Assembly: GCA_007026445.1 (NCBI GenBank)
Contig: VDMD01000003.1
Span: 2,108,001-2,172,000, forward strand
Origin: Schizophyllum amplum
Lineage: Eukaryota > Basidiomycota > Agaricomycetes > Agaricales > Schizophyllaceae
Length of the DNA stretch: 64,000 bases
Reading direction: 5' to 3'
The position numbers and the translations under genes were made by a program. Shown here one piece after another: positions 1 through 11,610 of the stretch. Numbering within the stretch: the first letter of the stretch is position 1; each line of letters starts with the position of its first letter. The notes below the pieces were generated by a model that was not told the DNA's origin, made no database searches, and was given only the letters and a program-made list of their open reading frames with translations.

Positions 1-203
1 CTCTGCTCAACTCATAAAACACGCCATACATCGGCTCATATGTGATCGCTCTTGCACATATCGAAGCTGTGATTCGTCCAAACTGAGCGCCCACCGTTCT
101 GAACAGACGGGGGACAGAAACTCCGGGGGTGTCAGTATGTTTCTTGCAAAAATTATGAGCTGCATTGCTGATACGATGACCGTAGGCCTGGATAGACGAT
201 GAT

Positions 204-584
204 ATGATCCTGCACTTGCTCCGACGCGCTCTGGAGACTATCATCGACTGTAATCGTCGTTTAAAGGCTGCTTTCGAGTCGGGAGACAGGAGGATCAGCC
301 TGTTTTGCGATCACCCACTGGTTGATTATGGCACGAGCCGGGAGACCCATTGGACTCGAATCTACAAGGAACACGTCCAGTTTCTGGCCGGGCATGCTCA
401 CCGCTTGAACCGGAGAGAACCGGCGTCTGGCGTCCGAGATCTCTACCCTCTCTTTTGCGAGATTGCAAGTATATTTCCTCCGTCGGAGTACCAGTTGTGG
501 CTGTCGGTATGCACTGCCTTCCCGGACGAATATGATGGACCGAGAGGTCGATACGGTGCACGCACCCTTTACAACTGTGAGTGA
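204..584 (+). CDS. hypothetical ORF, 126 aa
   Basis: This is an uninterrupted ATG-initiated reading frame of 126 codons with a mixed, protein-like composition. The C-terminal half has several Trp/Tyr/Phe residues. I recognise no domain. It could be a small gene or the last exon of a gene that starts left of the window; no good splice acceptor decides between these. The antisense frame over the same stretch is also open for 88 codons, which lowers confidence. Confidence 0.22.
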   Translation: MILHLLRRALETIIDCNRRLKAAFESGDRRISLFCDHPLVDYGTSRETHWTRIYKEHVQFLAGHAHRLNRREPASGVRDLYPLFCEIASIFPPSEYQLWLSVCTAFPDEYDGPRGRYGARTLYNCE

Positions 585-2600
585 TTATTGAACATGAAGT
601 GCCCGCGATATTGACAATAGAAGGGACAGACAGGATCGTAAACGACTCAAGAGGCGTCGACAGCTTACCTGTTGGAATAGCCTAGCGGGCCCGGCGAGGA
701 GACCTCGGGGCAGCGACCTGGGACACGCCTGGTGGTGGCTCGGAGCAGTAGGATGTGTCTATACGCGTGTGTCCAAAGCGGCAATGTAGGTGTCGGACTC
801 GGGGCTCTGCCCCGGGTTCTCTGTTCCACTGTGACGGACAGCGGGACGAGAGAAATCGATAGGAGCGCGTGAGATTATGCGAAAGGATGAATGGCTTCTG
901 TAAATGATCAACAATACAGCAGGACGTGCTCGTCATAGTGGACGTCGGATCATGCATGCACATAGTATTTCGTCTCCCGCGAAGCGGCCCGTATACACGG
1001 GTGACGGGCATATACAAAAAGGCTGAACAGTAAGTAGGCCGATCCCATGGGAAAGAGCGTGCCGACATTTGTGAGCGACGTGAAAGGAGAAGACAGGACG
1101 CTCGCCGGGACCGTAAGTGATGCAAGAAGGATGATGGCTGGACAATGGATGTTGAAGCATCAAGAGCTCGCTTGAGGATCGTGATCTTCGAGTCGTAAGT
1201 TGCAAAGATATCGCGGGTGTCGGATATGCGCTTTCACGAGCGGTCGTATAGGTAAAGGGTGCCCCTGAGATGACGAAGGAAGCGACAGGGTAGCGGCACG
1301 TGGGCGACCGTTGGACGAGAGAGGCGCTGCCAACGCAACGGTGAGGCGCGCCGTCCGGCATTACGGAGTCGCAGCGAAGCCATGCGCGCCGCTGTCGACA
1401 ACTTGGGGACGCCAAGGCAGACCACGGTAGGTAGGACACCTATATGCGTGGGTGCGGCAGATGCCAGCGGAACGAGCGCCAAAGGAGGTTTTCTTGTCGA
1501 GGGAGTTGTCGAGAACGTTCTTGTTCGTCGATCGAGAGCACGATGTCATCGAGACCATCCCCGTCATCAAATGCGTCTCCGACAGCGTCAAACGTGACCT
1601 TCTCTAGAGGGGTACGCGGCGTCTGAGGAGGACGTTGTCTGCAGGCAAGGGGCTCTATCCGCGGTACCGTCCATGGTCGCTGGTGATGCGTCCTGCACTA
1701 AAGACACGGCATTCCCAATACACGCGCGGTACGAATACTGTCGAGCGAGCCAGGAAGATGAGCGCATTCAGGCTGCATACGAGTGTGTCAAACCGATGTG
1801 GAGTCTCTACGACCGATTATGAGCTGTTGATGAGTCCGCACGACCGTCGACGAGTTCATCTGGACTGCCGACGATTCCATCTGGCCCACGGGGACGCGCG
1901 CAACAAGAGCCAAGAGCGTACCGGACGTTGTGTGAGAAAGCGAGGCGAGCGCACCGGCGGAGAGAGCAGAAGGATTCCCGTCATGCAGCGCGCAGCGTGC
2001 TTTGGCGGAGCACGAAGCATGATCGGTCGTCAGGCGCGAGATGCGCGGTCGCCAAGCGCGACATGCTTATAAGTCTGGGGTACGTTCCACGCAGTCGGCA
2101 AAGAAGACGTTAAACGCCGGTGACCGTTATCTGACATGAGACGCTCGCCGCGAATGCCTGTAGACGGTGAAAGCGGGGCATCTTCCCGGATGCTTGGTCA
2201 GATTCGAACTGGCTTCGCAATCGCAAGAGAAGCTTACATGGAGTCAGACTAGGTGGGAGTAGCAGCAGTATTCTGCGTTGCAGCAAGTTACGACTCGCGA
2301 GGCCGGTGGCACGCGAGACTCAGTCGAGTAATTTGTACGCTCACGAGAAGACAGAAGGGATCCAGAGTGTACGAGCTGAGCGCGGCGTTCGTCATAATAG
2401 TAAGCTGCGGTGTGATGTGTTGCCAAGGTTGTATCTGCAAGGCGAGCTCGAGGTGTCCGTAGAGAAAGTCCGAAAATTTCGGTCACACCATAACTTGCAG
2501 GAAGGCGTTTCAACAGTACGACACGAGTCAAGGAATACGTTTGTACACGCACATCTAAATTATCACAGCTAAGCGGTCATTATGGAACAGCAGCGCTAGA
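585..2600. other. no supported gene
   Basis: About 2 kb in which both strands carry only short overlapping frames rich in Arg and Ser, typical of GC-rich non-coding DNA. No recognisable domain, no consistent splice structure and no repeat shared with the rest of the window was seen. Confidence 0.5.
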
Positions 2601-2619
2601 CTTGTGGAACTTGAAGGGG

Positions 2620-4160
2620 TTCAGGAGCAAGAGCTGCTTTATTTGTTCATGCTTGATACTACCCCGTTTGGGCATTCCTTTGTTCTTGCGTTCGCCTTGT
2701 CCTCAACTTCCATGTCGGCGTCTTCGGATCCCTCTCCTGAATGCTGCTCCGCGTCCCCGTCTGCTACGAAATGCGCGCCAAACCTAGATCCGTACCGTAT
2801 TCTGCCCACGTAGCAGGCGGCGTCGCAGGTTTGCGCACGAGTAATCTGTCGATCAGCGCATGCTGAAACCTTGAACGACCGACCGACCGACACCACGAGA
2901 ATTACGCCGTGCAGCTCTTCTCGAGCACTCCTTGACAAAACGGGGAATGGGACGGGAACCGGGACCTCTAGCTTTGGGCAACTGGTTTGGAGGCGTGCGG
3001 CGAGGATGTAGATTCGGCATAGGTGCGTCGAGAGCGCATTGTATGCTGCACTTTCGAAGCTAACATTGTGCTCTAGAGCGACCTGTTTTGTCCGCCTTGT
3101 GGGGATGACGGAGAAGGGGAAACGGCGAGACCGTGCGCGAAGCTGCCATCGGACGCGATCGTGGGCGACTGCACCGGCATGGACGTCGACGGATAGCGAT
3201 CCTCGGCGTTCTCGATGACCATCTTCCCCACGCCTGGACCGAAGACCATGCTAAGCTCGCGGTTCGCGGCCACACGGCACCTCTCGCCACCGTCGCGCTC
3301 TTCGCCCTAGCATCCCTCGCTCATGCTCTCTCTTGCGCCAGCCTCGATCGCCTCGCGAATATGCTTTCACCATCATCCCGCCTCCATATCTCAGACTGAG
3401 GCGTATCTCATTCAGCGAAGCTGTCGCCTGCTCGTTATGCATACCGGTAAGCTACCACCTCGACGCTATCACCTTGCCGTCTTGTCTAACGTTGTACCTA
3501 GTCGCAGTCCTGGGATTTACTGGCTGCGGAAACCATACCCGTCGAGAAGGATCCGGAGGAGAACATGCAGGGCTTGAGCGAGACGATCGCTTTGGGTTCA
3601 GCGATCGCGACAGGTGCGTCTCGTTGTCATTGTTCTCTCAACGATCACTGACCGTTCTACAGACCCTTATGTATCAATTCTGGCAACAGCTCTCCATGGA
3701 CTGTTCCTCGTCCTCCTCGCTACACGACCCTCGCATGGATCAATACCGTCTATCGATTTTCGGTCCCCCACCCCATCTTCAAGGTCATCTCTGGCCTCGC
3801 TCGCCCCCTCTCTGTCCGCGCTTCCACTTGCAGGAGCAGGAGCAGGCTCCCGTGGAACATCACGCGAAGTGCCAGGCTCCTCCGACGATTATGGCATCGC
3901 CAGCATCATCGAGAACACGCCCGCCCTCGTCAAGGTCACGCACCGCAGATGTATTCGCCTCGTCGCTCGCCTCGGCGTCCTCGATCCGTTCACCCCCCTC
4001 GACGCCGTTGCCCAATAGCGGTCATTTGCGAGCGGCAAGGAGCGGTGGACCGCGTCTGCGCTCAGTCGCATCCGCGGGCAGCTTTCTCGTAGCCCGGCGC
4101 ATCCGTCCACGTTCGTCCGTGTATCTGCGCTGCCGTCCATACATGTAATCAGGCCCTCGC
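2620..4160 (+). repeat. dispersed repeat Y, copy 1
   Basis: First of at least seven copies of a 1-1.7 kb sequence. Shared landmarks are a leader around a TTCTTTGTTCTTGCGTTCGC-like stretch (about 2,680), a splice-like GTAAGC donor after an exon ending in a Leu-Val-rich stretch (about 3,447), a roughly 105-bp exon-like block ending at a GTGCGTCTCGTTGTC donor (3,614), and a Ser/Pro-rich downstream block. Different copies keep different frames open, so this is best read as a decayed, formerly spliced gene or element. The 271-codon frame at 3,333-4,148 crosses both introns and is not counted as a gene. Confidence 0.55.
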
Positions 4161-4179
4161 GCCTTTATCAGAGAGGCTA

Positions 4180-4700
4180 TCGACGCTGGCTCTCCCGGCA
4201 GCCGGGAATGCAACGGCTTCTTCCTCAGCGAGCACGCCATGGTCCGAGCATCCACAACGCGCCTTGGGATTTTCTGGGCACACGCGGTGGTCGGCGCCTT
4301 CGAGGGCACGCCGTGGTCGATTCCTTGCGAGTCCGTCTCGGTGGAACCCTTCGCGCGCACGCCGTGGTCGGAGCCTTCAGTCGGGAGCTCAGTCCGTGCG
4401 GCTCGGCCTGTCTCAGCGTGTACGGGTCGGGGTGCTTCGCGCGCGCGCGGTGAGGTCGGAGCCATCGTGAACACGTCTCGGTGGAAGGCCTACGCGAGCA
4501 CGTCTTGACGAGAGTCCTCGCACGCACGGTGCCGTCGGGATCTCAGCGCGTGCGGCTTGGCCACGGTCACAGTGCGTACGGCTCGCCCGCGCGTTTAGCG
4601 CGTGCGGATCGGCCGCGTTCTCGGCGCGCGCGGCTCGAACTGTGGTCTCAACGCGATCAGGCGTCCAGGTCGTTCACGCGTGTAGCTCGCAGGCGCGGCG
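4180..4700. repeat. degenerate GC-rich minisatellite after Y copy 1
   Basis: Imperfect iterations of a unit containing CACGCCGTGGTCGGAGCC occur at about 4,230, 4,280, 4,306 and 4,360, then decay into CGTGCGGCTCGG-type units up to 4,640. A related array follows Y copy 2 near 26.05 kb, so the array probably travels with the repeat. Confidence 0.5.
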
Positions 4701-5840
4701 CCTAGACACGAGATGGGGACGCTTAATGGTCGCCGTCGATACGCGGTGCTGGTCGACATCGACATTCGCGCTGCAGGTCGACCAACGTCCCGCGATTTTT
4801 CTTGCGAAACGATGTCGGGACTGCGCTCCACGGAACAGTACTGCTTTGGCTCTCGATGGCATATGTCGACGGCGTCGATGCTGGGACGATACATGCCAGC
4901 TATGCGAAGACAAGACGGGTCGTATACCGTAACGAAGCGGACTGTCGGGGAGAGGACGGGGCGTGGCGTCCCGGCGAGGATGAGACATCGGGAATGAGAC
5001 ATACCGCTCGAGCGAGGACTAGGCAGCTATCTAAGCCAGGCGGGGACGCGCATGGATGCAATGTCGGGGGATGAGACGATGCACGCTGTTGGCGCCCTAC
5101 GCGAGAACAAGACGGAAGCCCGACCACGCGCTACGAGTCATTTGGGAGCACTCTCCATCCCTCGCCAAGAAGACCCTATTCAGCTTGACTTCGAAACCCA
5201 TGTCCATGGATTCGGTCCCGCGCGAGGACAATGGCGAGACGAATGCGGCGGCAGCGCGCGCGTCACTTCAGCGGCATATTTACGGCCATGTATCAGGAGT
5301 ATCACTATAGGCATATGGTTTTCTTTCATAGTACGTACGCGATGTGTATTGTGGATCCTATATAATCTGACCTATCTTTAAATAGTAGATTTGTACAAAC
5401 TCGTCGAGATTATTATAAATGGAATGCGATGTTGTTTTCTGACTTTAACGAGCCTCGAAGCGCGTCTACTGTGCTCAATCCCAACGAGACTCAGTTCTTC
5501 TAGAGTCATGGGATGCGTTGCTCCACCTTCTCCATCCCGTGGTTCGGCGCGTTCTCACCTCAGATGCTTGCAGACATCTTATTCTTGTCACCCTTTAATT
5601 CAAGGGACTGACGAGCAGCCGAGGCTGCACTTTGGGCCACTCGCCGCGTCTGCGTGGCGCGCAAATATCGCTGCGTCCGCGTGAACAGCGCCGCATAGTA
5701 AATTATGCCGCATATGCCGTGTCGGCGCCGTGGGTCCCGTGCGTGATGTGAGATAATGTGAGTGAATTGTTTTCGTTCCGGCTGGCAGTGTTGATAGCGC
5801 GCTCTATTTCAGTTCTATACCACGGCTATTCCAAAGCGCT
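4701..5840. other. no supported gene upstream of the ankyrin gene
   Basis: Short frames only, none with a recognisable domain. AT-rich patches occur near 5,355-5,420. The stretch presumably contains the promoter of the downstream ankyrin gene. A frame at 5,391-5,684 is open but not recognisable. Confidence 0.4.
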
Positions 5841-5843
5841 GAT

Positions 5844-5861
5844 GGCCGTGCGGCAGCCTCG
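5844..5861 (+). promoter_or_regulatory. conserved NLR-family leader motif, copy A
   Basis: GGCCGTGCGGCAGCCTCG lies 82 bp before the inferred ATG. The same motif with one change, GGCAGTGCGGCAGCCTCG, lies 98-108 bp before the start codons of the three full-length family members. The shared position suggests a 5' untranslated or core promoter element. Function is not known. Confidence 0.55.
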
Positions 5862-5943
5862 CTGTTGGCGTTCGGCATGGTGTAAAGGTCGGTTATTCGC
5901 ATCTCTCCCTCCGATTACGACTACGGCAAAAGCTACGACGCCG

Positions 5944-7712
5944 ATGTCGCAGCCGCCCGTTCCGTCCTCGACTCCAGGTCCGCCTCGCCGGGTACAAGGG
6001 CTGCTACATTCCGGGAGCTCTGGGATCTACAGTCGCTCGCGGAGCCCTTCCCGAGACCGATCTACGATACCGTCATGCTCGTCGACCTCGCTAGTCATAT
6101 CGGGCCCATCGACTCGCCCATCCACGCCCTCGCCGTCGCCCTCCGCGCTTCTACCAGCCGAAGAGGGATTTCCGGCGTCGTCAGTCCTCTCGTTGCCGGC
6201 TCAAAATACTGTCAGTAATGCAGGGCTTGAGCGCCTCCCGGCTACGCTTCCTCGTAAGATCATCAACGTCAATTGTTCAACTCTCAACTCATGCACGATG
6301 CAGCAAAACAGGAGCTGATTGAGCTATTACACTCCCACAACGGATGGCATGCCGATTTCCATGCACGACCGTGGGATGCAGAACGAATCCACGTAGCGGC
6401 TCTTATCGGCCACACGGAACTCGTCCTTTGTCTCCTGAACAAAGGTGTCGACATCAATGCTCAGACCGGCTGTGGTTGGACTCCCCTTCACTTCGCGGCA
6501 TACAGCGGCCAACTCGATGTCGTTCGCCTCCTCGTTGAGCGGCATTGCGACATTCATGCCCGCAGCAAGGACGGCGAGGAGTCACTTCACCTTGCTTGTG
6601 TATATGCATATGCAGAGATCGCCCATCTCCTGATCGAAGCGGGTGCGGATATCAACTCCCGCTATGCTGACAGTGGAAGTACTGCCCTTCACATCGTGGT
6701 AGAGATCGGACACCTCGAGCTCGTTCGTCTCCTCGTTCAACAACGGCATGCCGACATCCATGTTTGCACGGAAGACGGCCGCGAGCCACTCTACATTGCT
6801 TGCCGTAAGGGAGGTATAGAGATCGTTCGTCTCCTTGTTGAAGCGGGCGCAAACGTCAACTCTTGCTCGACTGCCGGCTGGACTCCCCTACACGTTGCAG
6901 CACAGCATGGCCACCTAGAGGTCGTTCGCTTCCTTGTCGAAGGACATGCCGATGTCCATGCTCGCAGTGAGGACGGCAAACAGCCACTCTACATTGCGTG
7001 CATGAACAGACATGAGAAGGTCGTCCATCTCCTTGTCGAGGCGGGCGCGGATGTCAACTCTCGCACAGCTGACGGCGACTGGAGTCCTCTTCACGCTGCG
7101 GCAGAGTCTGGTCACCTCGAGATTGTCCTTTTTCTGATGAACCAGCACGCTGATGTTCATACCCGTAGCGAGAAGGGTAGGGAAGCACTACACGTTGCTG
7201 CCCAGAGAGGATATGCAGACATCGCGCATCTGCTGCTCGATCATGGTGCAGCAGTGGATGCCCGTGACCATCATGCTTCTACTCCTCTTCACATTGCGGC
7301 TGAGACCATCGATAACCCCGATTTCCTGTCAATGCTCATCGCCCAGGGAGCAGACATCCACGCGCGCGATGACGACGACGACGACGCACTGCAATGCGCG
7401 GCATGTGGCGGCCAGGAGAACAATGTCCGGATGCTCCTTGCTGCAGGATCGCCTCCGCATGCGCGCAATGCCAGGGGCTTGGCACCAATAGGCCGGATCA
7501 GTCAAAGTCGCGATGGGCCTGGTAACCCCGCTACGAACGAGCGCATCCGCCAGATTTTGCTGCAAGCTGAAGCGACGGAGACCGGCGCAGGAAATGCAGC
7601 GACAGTGGCAAGGGCTCAGGCCGAGGTGGTGACGCACGAGGAAGTTGAGTCGGAGATGGCGGATGAGGGAGTCGAAGCGAGGGTGGACTCTGGAGTTAAG
7701 CAGGCCAGATGA
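5944..7712 (+). CDS. ankyrin-repeat protein, NLR-derived, lacking Goodbye and NACHT domains (gene A)
   Basis: Two exons are inferred, 5944-6214 and 6304-7712, joined by a GTAATG...TGCAG intron, giving about 559 residues. Residues 1-90 are a Ser/Pro-rich leader containing the signature (R/W)VQGLLH-x2-SSG-x2-(S/T)RSRSPSR that also opens the full NLRs B and C. The intron then leads directly into about 12 ankyrin repeats and ends in an acidic Glu/Ala tail. The Goodbye and NACHT exons of the paralogues are absent, and the short intron leaves no room for them. The simplest reading is an internal deletion of an NLR that left a spliceable gene. Role unknown; ankyrin arrays bind proteins, so a decoy or modulator of the full NLRs is possible. 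The tail appears frameshifted: a family-like EGAE tail resumes in another frame at about 7,745-7,855. It may be a functional truncated paralogue or a young pseudogene. Confidence 0.72.
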
Positions 7713-8215
7713 GGAACCTAGTACAACGGTGAGCGAGAAAGGACGCAACGGTAATCGAGGGAGCTGAGGCGACGGCGGCCGGCACGCAGGGCACCAGAAT
7801 GGTGGCGGTTACGGAGATGGAAGCACGCCTCAGCGGAAGACGGGGCAGCCACAAATGACAGTGGACAACCTCAAGTCGAAGGTAAGTCAACTCACGTCGA
7901 CCATGCTCCTTAGTAGATGGGCGTGCTACGAAGGCATTCGGTAGGGAAGGATCGCGAGGTGACTTTCATTCGACTGAAACATAGCAGTGTATCTAGCTCT
8001 ACATGTATACACGACGAAGAGGCTGTATCCGAGCGTAAGCAAGAATGAACGAGACATACGACGCGAACACATACATATGAATTCGCGTCAGACCGTAACC
8101 ACCACCTGCGACCTCGACAAGGTCGCAAGAGAATCACGCAATCACACGCAGGCTCCTATCATCAACGGTGAGCCTGAGGGCAGATATGTAAACGAGGCCT
8201 CTATTCACCAATAAA
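7713..8215 (+). repeat. NLR 3' flank homology block, copy A
   Basis: The sequence after gene A, especially about 7,985-8,215 (with GAACGAGACATA, CCTGCGACCTCGACAAGGTCG and a CACGCAGGCT stretch), matches the blocks downstream of gene B (about 19,020-19,230) and, on the other strand, gene C (about 36,690-36,480). A splice-like GAAG|GTAAGT...CTCCTTAG at about 7,881-7,914 corresponds to a 46-bp intron near the stop codons of B and C. This supports gene A being a paralogue of the whole locus and not only of the repeats. Confidence 0.6.
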
Positions 8216-8226
8216 GGGGGGGGGGG
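8216..8226 (+). repeat. poly-G tract (G11)
   Basis: An uninterrupted run of eleven G at the boundary between the NLR 3' flank block and the GACG-rich stretch. Confidence 0.9.
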
Positions 8227-9300
8227 CGATCCAACGCCCGAGATTAGTACGCGATGCCGGAGGGCGATCCACGACGTCCGAAGGCAGAAAGCGACGCCCT
8301 GCGGCGATGCGTGGCGATACAATCCGCGAGGGCGACAATATAACGATGGGAAGCTGGGCGCTGAGCCTGCAATCGACAAGCCTCGACCGCGCGAAGGGCC
8401 TGCGTGCGACGAGCATCCATCGACGCCACCGCATCGATGGTCGTGCGCAGCGCGGGCGATGTCGACTCATCTGGCGCACCATGCCGAACTCGCATCTGGC
8501 GCTCCACGCCGGACTTGCATATGGCGCGCGGGCACCATCGACGAAGGCAGCGCCGAAGAAGCGAGGGCAAAAGGAGGACAGCGGGGACGTAGTCTTTACC
8601 CCAAGGACGGTGGCGCGATGTAATCGTCCACGACGACGGCGGTGCGATGAGAGCGTCACGCCACTTGATAGACACGGTCGGAATCGAGGGGATGCGCGGG
8701 AGACGCGAGGACGGGGTGCACCATTGACGCAGGAGCCTGGAGCGCCGTAATGGTCGCGTGAGAGCTTGCCATCGTCGCGGAGACGGTGCGACGCCCAACT
8801 AGCACCGCGATAAGAGCTCGCCGTTGAGCGAGACACGCTTTCGTTACGCATGATCGACGCCGCGATGAGGCGCCCCGTTGACGCAAAAGTGAGACGCCGA
8901 TGACGCGAGAGCAAGAAGCACACTGAATGCCAGGACGAGCCGAGACGCGCTCTCGACGCGACGACACGAGATCCCCTCTACGAGGCAGCGCGACACGCCA
9001 CCGTCGCGGCCATGCGACGCACCGCGTCAGCATACACGCGAAGCGATGGCCGAGTTTATACGACCGCCGACCCATCCGACTCGCCGCGGACCAGTCGTCG
9101 TCACGGATGATATGTACACGACACGGACGGCGGCGATGGGACGGGGACGAAAAAGATCTACGGCCTCCGTGATCAGTTCGTTGAGGGCCACGCTCTCCCA
9201 TGACGTCCAGGACGATAATCTCCAACAACGTCGAGGGTGATAGTCTCCAACATGATCGAGGGAAACGTATTTCAGCCAGGAGCATGACATTCTTCATTGT
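8227..9300. repeat. GACG-rich spacer, copy A
   Basis: A purine-biased stretch built from many imperfect GGCGACG/GACGC motifs. Frames on both strands are Arg-rich and unsupported. A segment near 9,070-9,160 (CATCCGACTCGCC, GGACCAGT, GCGATGGGACG) recurs downstream of gene B at about 20,140-20,410, so this belongs to the duplicated NLR downstream unit. Confidence 0.45.
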
Positions 9301-10160
9301 CGAGAAGCAGACATTGACCTTGTTCTTCGTCCAAGGCGTTATTGGCGTTAAAAGGGCGATTTCCCCAAGGTCGTGCGCTACATTCTTTGTGGATCAAGGC
9401 TGGCGCGGTCGAAGACGCGCCAGCCTATATGGAGTTTGGTGAGAGACCAAGGCACATTCCTTAGACGTGTAGCGATGGCGAGGGAAGCGATGACGAGATG
9501 CGGCGGATGAGGGAGGCGGAAGAGGGGAATAATCGCGAACTTGATCGGGACGTGGATGGCTTGGCGGGCGCGTCGCGGAGCGGCTTGACGAGCGCTTCGT
9601 CCGCTAAAGAGAGCATCTGAGGGTGAAGATCAGTCCCTTCACTTCGCGATCAAAACGAACGCACGCACCAGGATCCCGATTTCAACTTTGCGCGAGCGCC
9701 CTCCGCCGCCGAAGCATGCCGCCTCGCGGCTCCCTGGCACGGCGTCTCTTCCATCATGAGCTCGCGCTTCGCCCACATCCAGGTGCATTCGCGAAGTGAG
9801 ACGGCTCGCCGAGGTTAGGTGCGATGGGGGTCGCGCGCGTGGACTAGTGATTGGTGGTGAGCGCGCGACGAAGCTGCGAGCTGTAGACGACGATCAGCCT
9901 TTTCAAATGCGCTCTCTTAAGAGCGTCTTACTCAGGACGAAGGAAGGAGAGGCCTGCGTAATGGGATGCGCAGCTGCGAGAGCAGCTCACCACAGGCGAG
10001 CGATAGGCTGTCAGAGTAAAGCGTTGCAGACTCAGTAGATACAGGAAGAGAAGCACGCGCCTTGACCATCTTTTCTCCCCGATCCACACAGGCAGATCCA
10101 TCCTGCGCGTCCAGCGTCCTGGATCCTGGGGAGTAGAAGCAGATCCCGATAACTAGAATT
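9301..10160. other. no supported gene
   Basis: Only short frames. Nothing recognisable was seen on either strand. Confidence 0.45.
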
Positions 10161-10199
10161 CTTGACTGGCATTCCAGTCTATCACTGGAACATAAGACG

Positions 10200-10420
10200 C
10201 TTTCAGGAGTTCGAAGCTGACTTCAAGCAGCAGACAAATGAGGTTTCGATGAATAGCGCTGGGCGGGACGATGGACGCGGGAGGGAACCCGTGCGGGGAT
10301 CTTGGAAGTCTGGGGGACATTCGGCCCGTATCCCGGCGCTCAAAACCAACAAGAACAGGCAAAGACCGTCTTTGTTCTTTGCTCCCACCGCGCCTCGTGA
10401 CAGTCCTTGCTCCTCCTGCA
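10200..10420 (+). repeat. dispersed repeat P, copy 1
   Basis: A block around AGACCGTCTTTGTTCTTTGC (about 10,364) with preceding GGACGATGGA..GGGAACC sequence recurs at about 21,290-21,460 (+) and 34,290-34,460 (-), with a shorter match near 53,245. The translation is open in several frames and not conserved as a protein, so it is treated as a non-coding repeat. Confidence 0.5.
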
Positions 10421-10589
10421 TAAAGACGCGCATTGAGATTTGTAAATGTCGCAATGCACCGAAACCTAGCAATTACAGCGCCCTGCCGCAGCCTCTGCGA
10501 TTAGAGGACTGCAACTCTCGCGACTCCGAGCCGCAAGACAGAGTCGGCCGTCGAACATCGCCCATACTTCACGATCACATAGGTTGCCC

Positions 10590-11610
10590 CGATACATGCG
10601 CAGCCGTCGGGCCGCGTGCACTGGCGTCTAGACAGAACCACGGACGCAGACGCGACTGAGCACAAGTGCCCAGATGATGCGTGACACTCGGATACGCGGT
10701 TTCACCGTTTCTGCCAATTCGCCTAATGCACGCTATCGGATAATGGCGTTGAAATGCTTGACGTTGAAATGGAATGGATTCGAGAGCGATGAAGAGCGAC
10801 GTCAAGGAGGATGGATTCGGGAGCGACGAGGGGAATGGCGCGGAATGGCGCGGAAGAGGACGAGGGCGATGGTGCGGAGGAGGACGAGTAGAAGGGTGTC
10901 GAGGGCGATGTCGATGAGTCGCCGATGAAATCGAGTGTGCAGTCGTGTTCCCGGGTCGTAATGGGCACGTGACCTCGGGGCCGGTGGTCGTGTTCATTGT
11001 GGCGCCGCCGACGCTGGAGACATCTGGTGGGGATGCGCGTTCGCATGCTGTTGGAGGAGGACCTGATGCATCTTGTGGATGTAAGAGCGCAGCAATGGAG
11101 GCGGCGGGCGAGGCTGGAGATGATGTTGTGCGGGGTGCGGGCTTTCGGAGGCGGGATGATCTTCGTACTTGCGACGGCGGCGTAGCCAGCAGAATGCAGA
11201 TGCGGGTTATGAGAAGGTGATGGCGGGGATGATACTCGAGGGTCTACAGAACGGTCAGATATCATCAGAGAAGAAGGGCGACGAGACGCACCTTGGGCGA
11301 GCCGTGAGCTCGGTCATACGTGCAGTTGTAATACCCCTTCATCCCCTCCCTATCGTCCACAACTCCAGCTTCCGCAGCCAGATAAGAGGGCAAGACTGGA
11401 GACGGAGATGTCAGACGAAATGGCTGGGCGAGAGCGTCGAGCCGGGCACCTACCGGCAAGTACGATGAGCAGGTGGTGACTTCACTTTGGGCAGCACGCA
11501 GTACTGAGCCATAGGCGAGGTGGTATCGAGCATCTTCTCGATGAGGGGCTCAGGGGAGCGCATACACGGAGGCAAAGTGCACGCAGCACGATGACTTGAG
11601 GCCGTCCGGG
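10590..11610 (-). repeat. dispersed repeat Y, copy 4
   Basis: Minus-strand copy, mirror of the Y copy at 44.9-45.9 kb. The GTGCGTCTCGTCGCCC donor-like landmark lies at 11,276-11,291 on the minus strand. Together with Y copy 2 (+) at the inner end of the arm, inverted Y copies bracket the left arm. Confidence 0.55.

Noticed and set aside
3333..4148. 271-codon plus-strand frame
   Set aside because: It runs through two splice-like introns of repeat Y and is not conserved in frame in other copies.
8201..9297. Long minus-strand frames of 184-240 codons
   Set aside because: Arg-rich by-products of the GACG-rich composition; overlapping frames on both strands are equally open.
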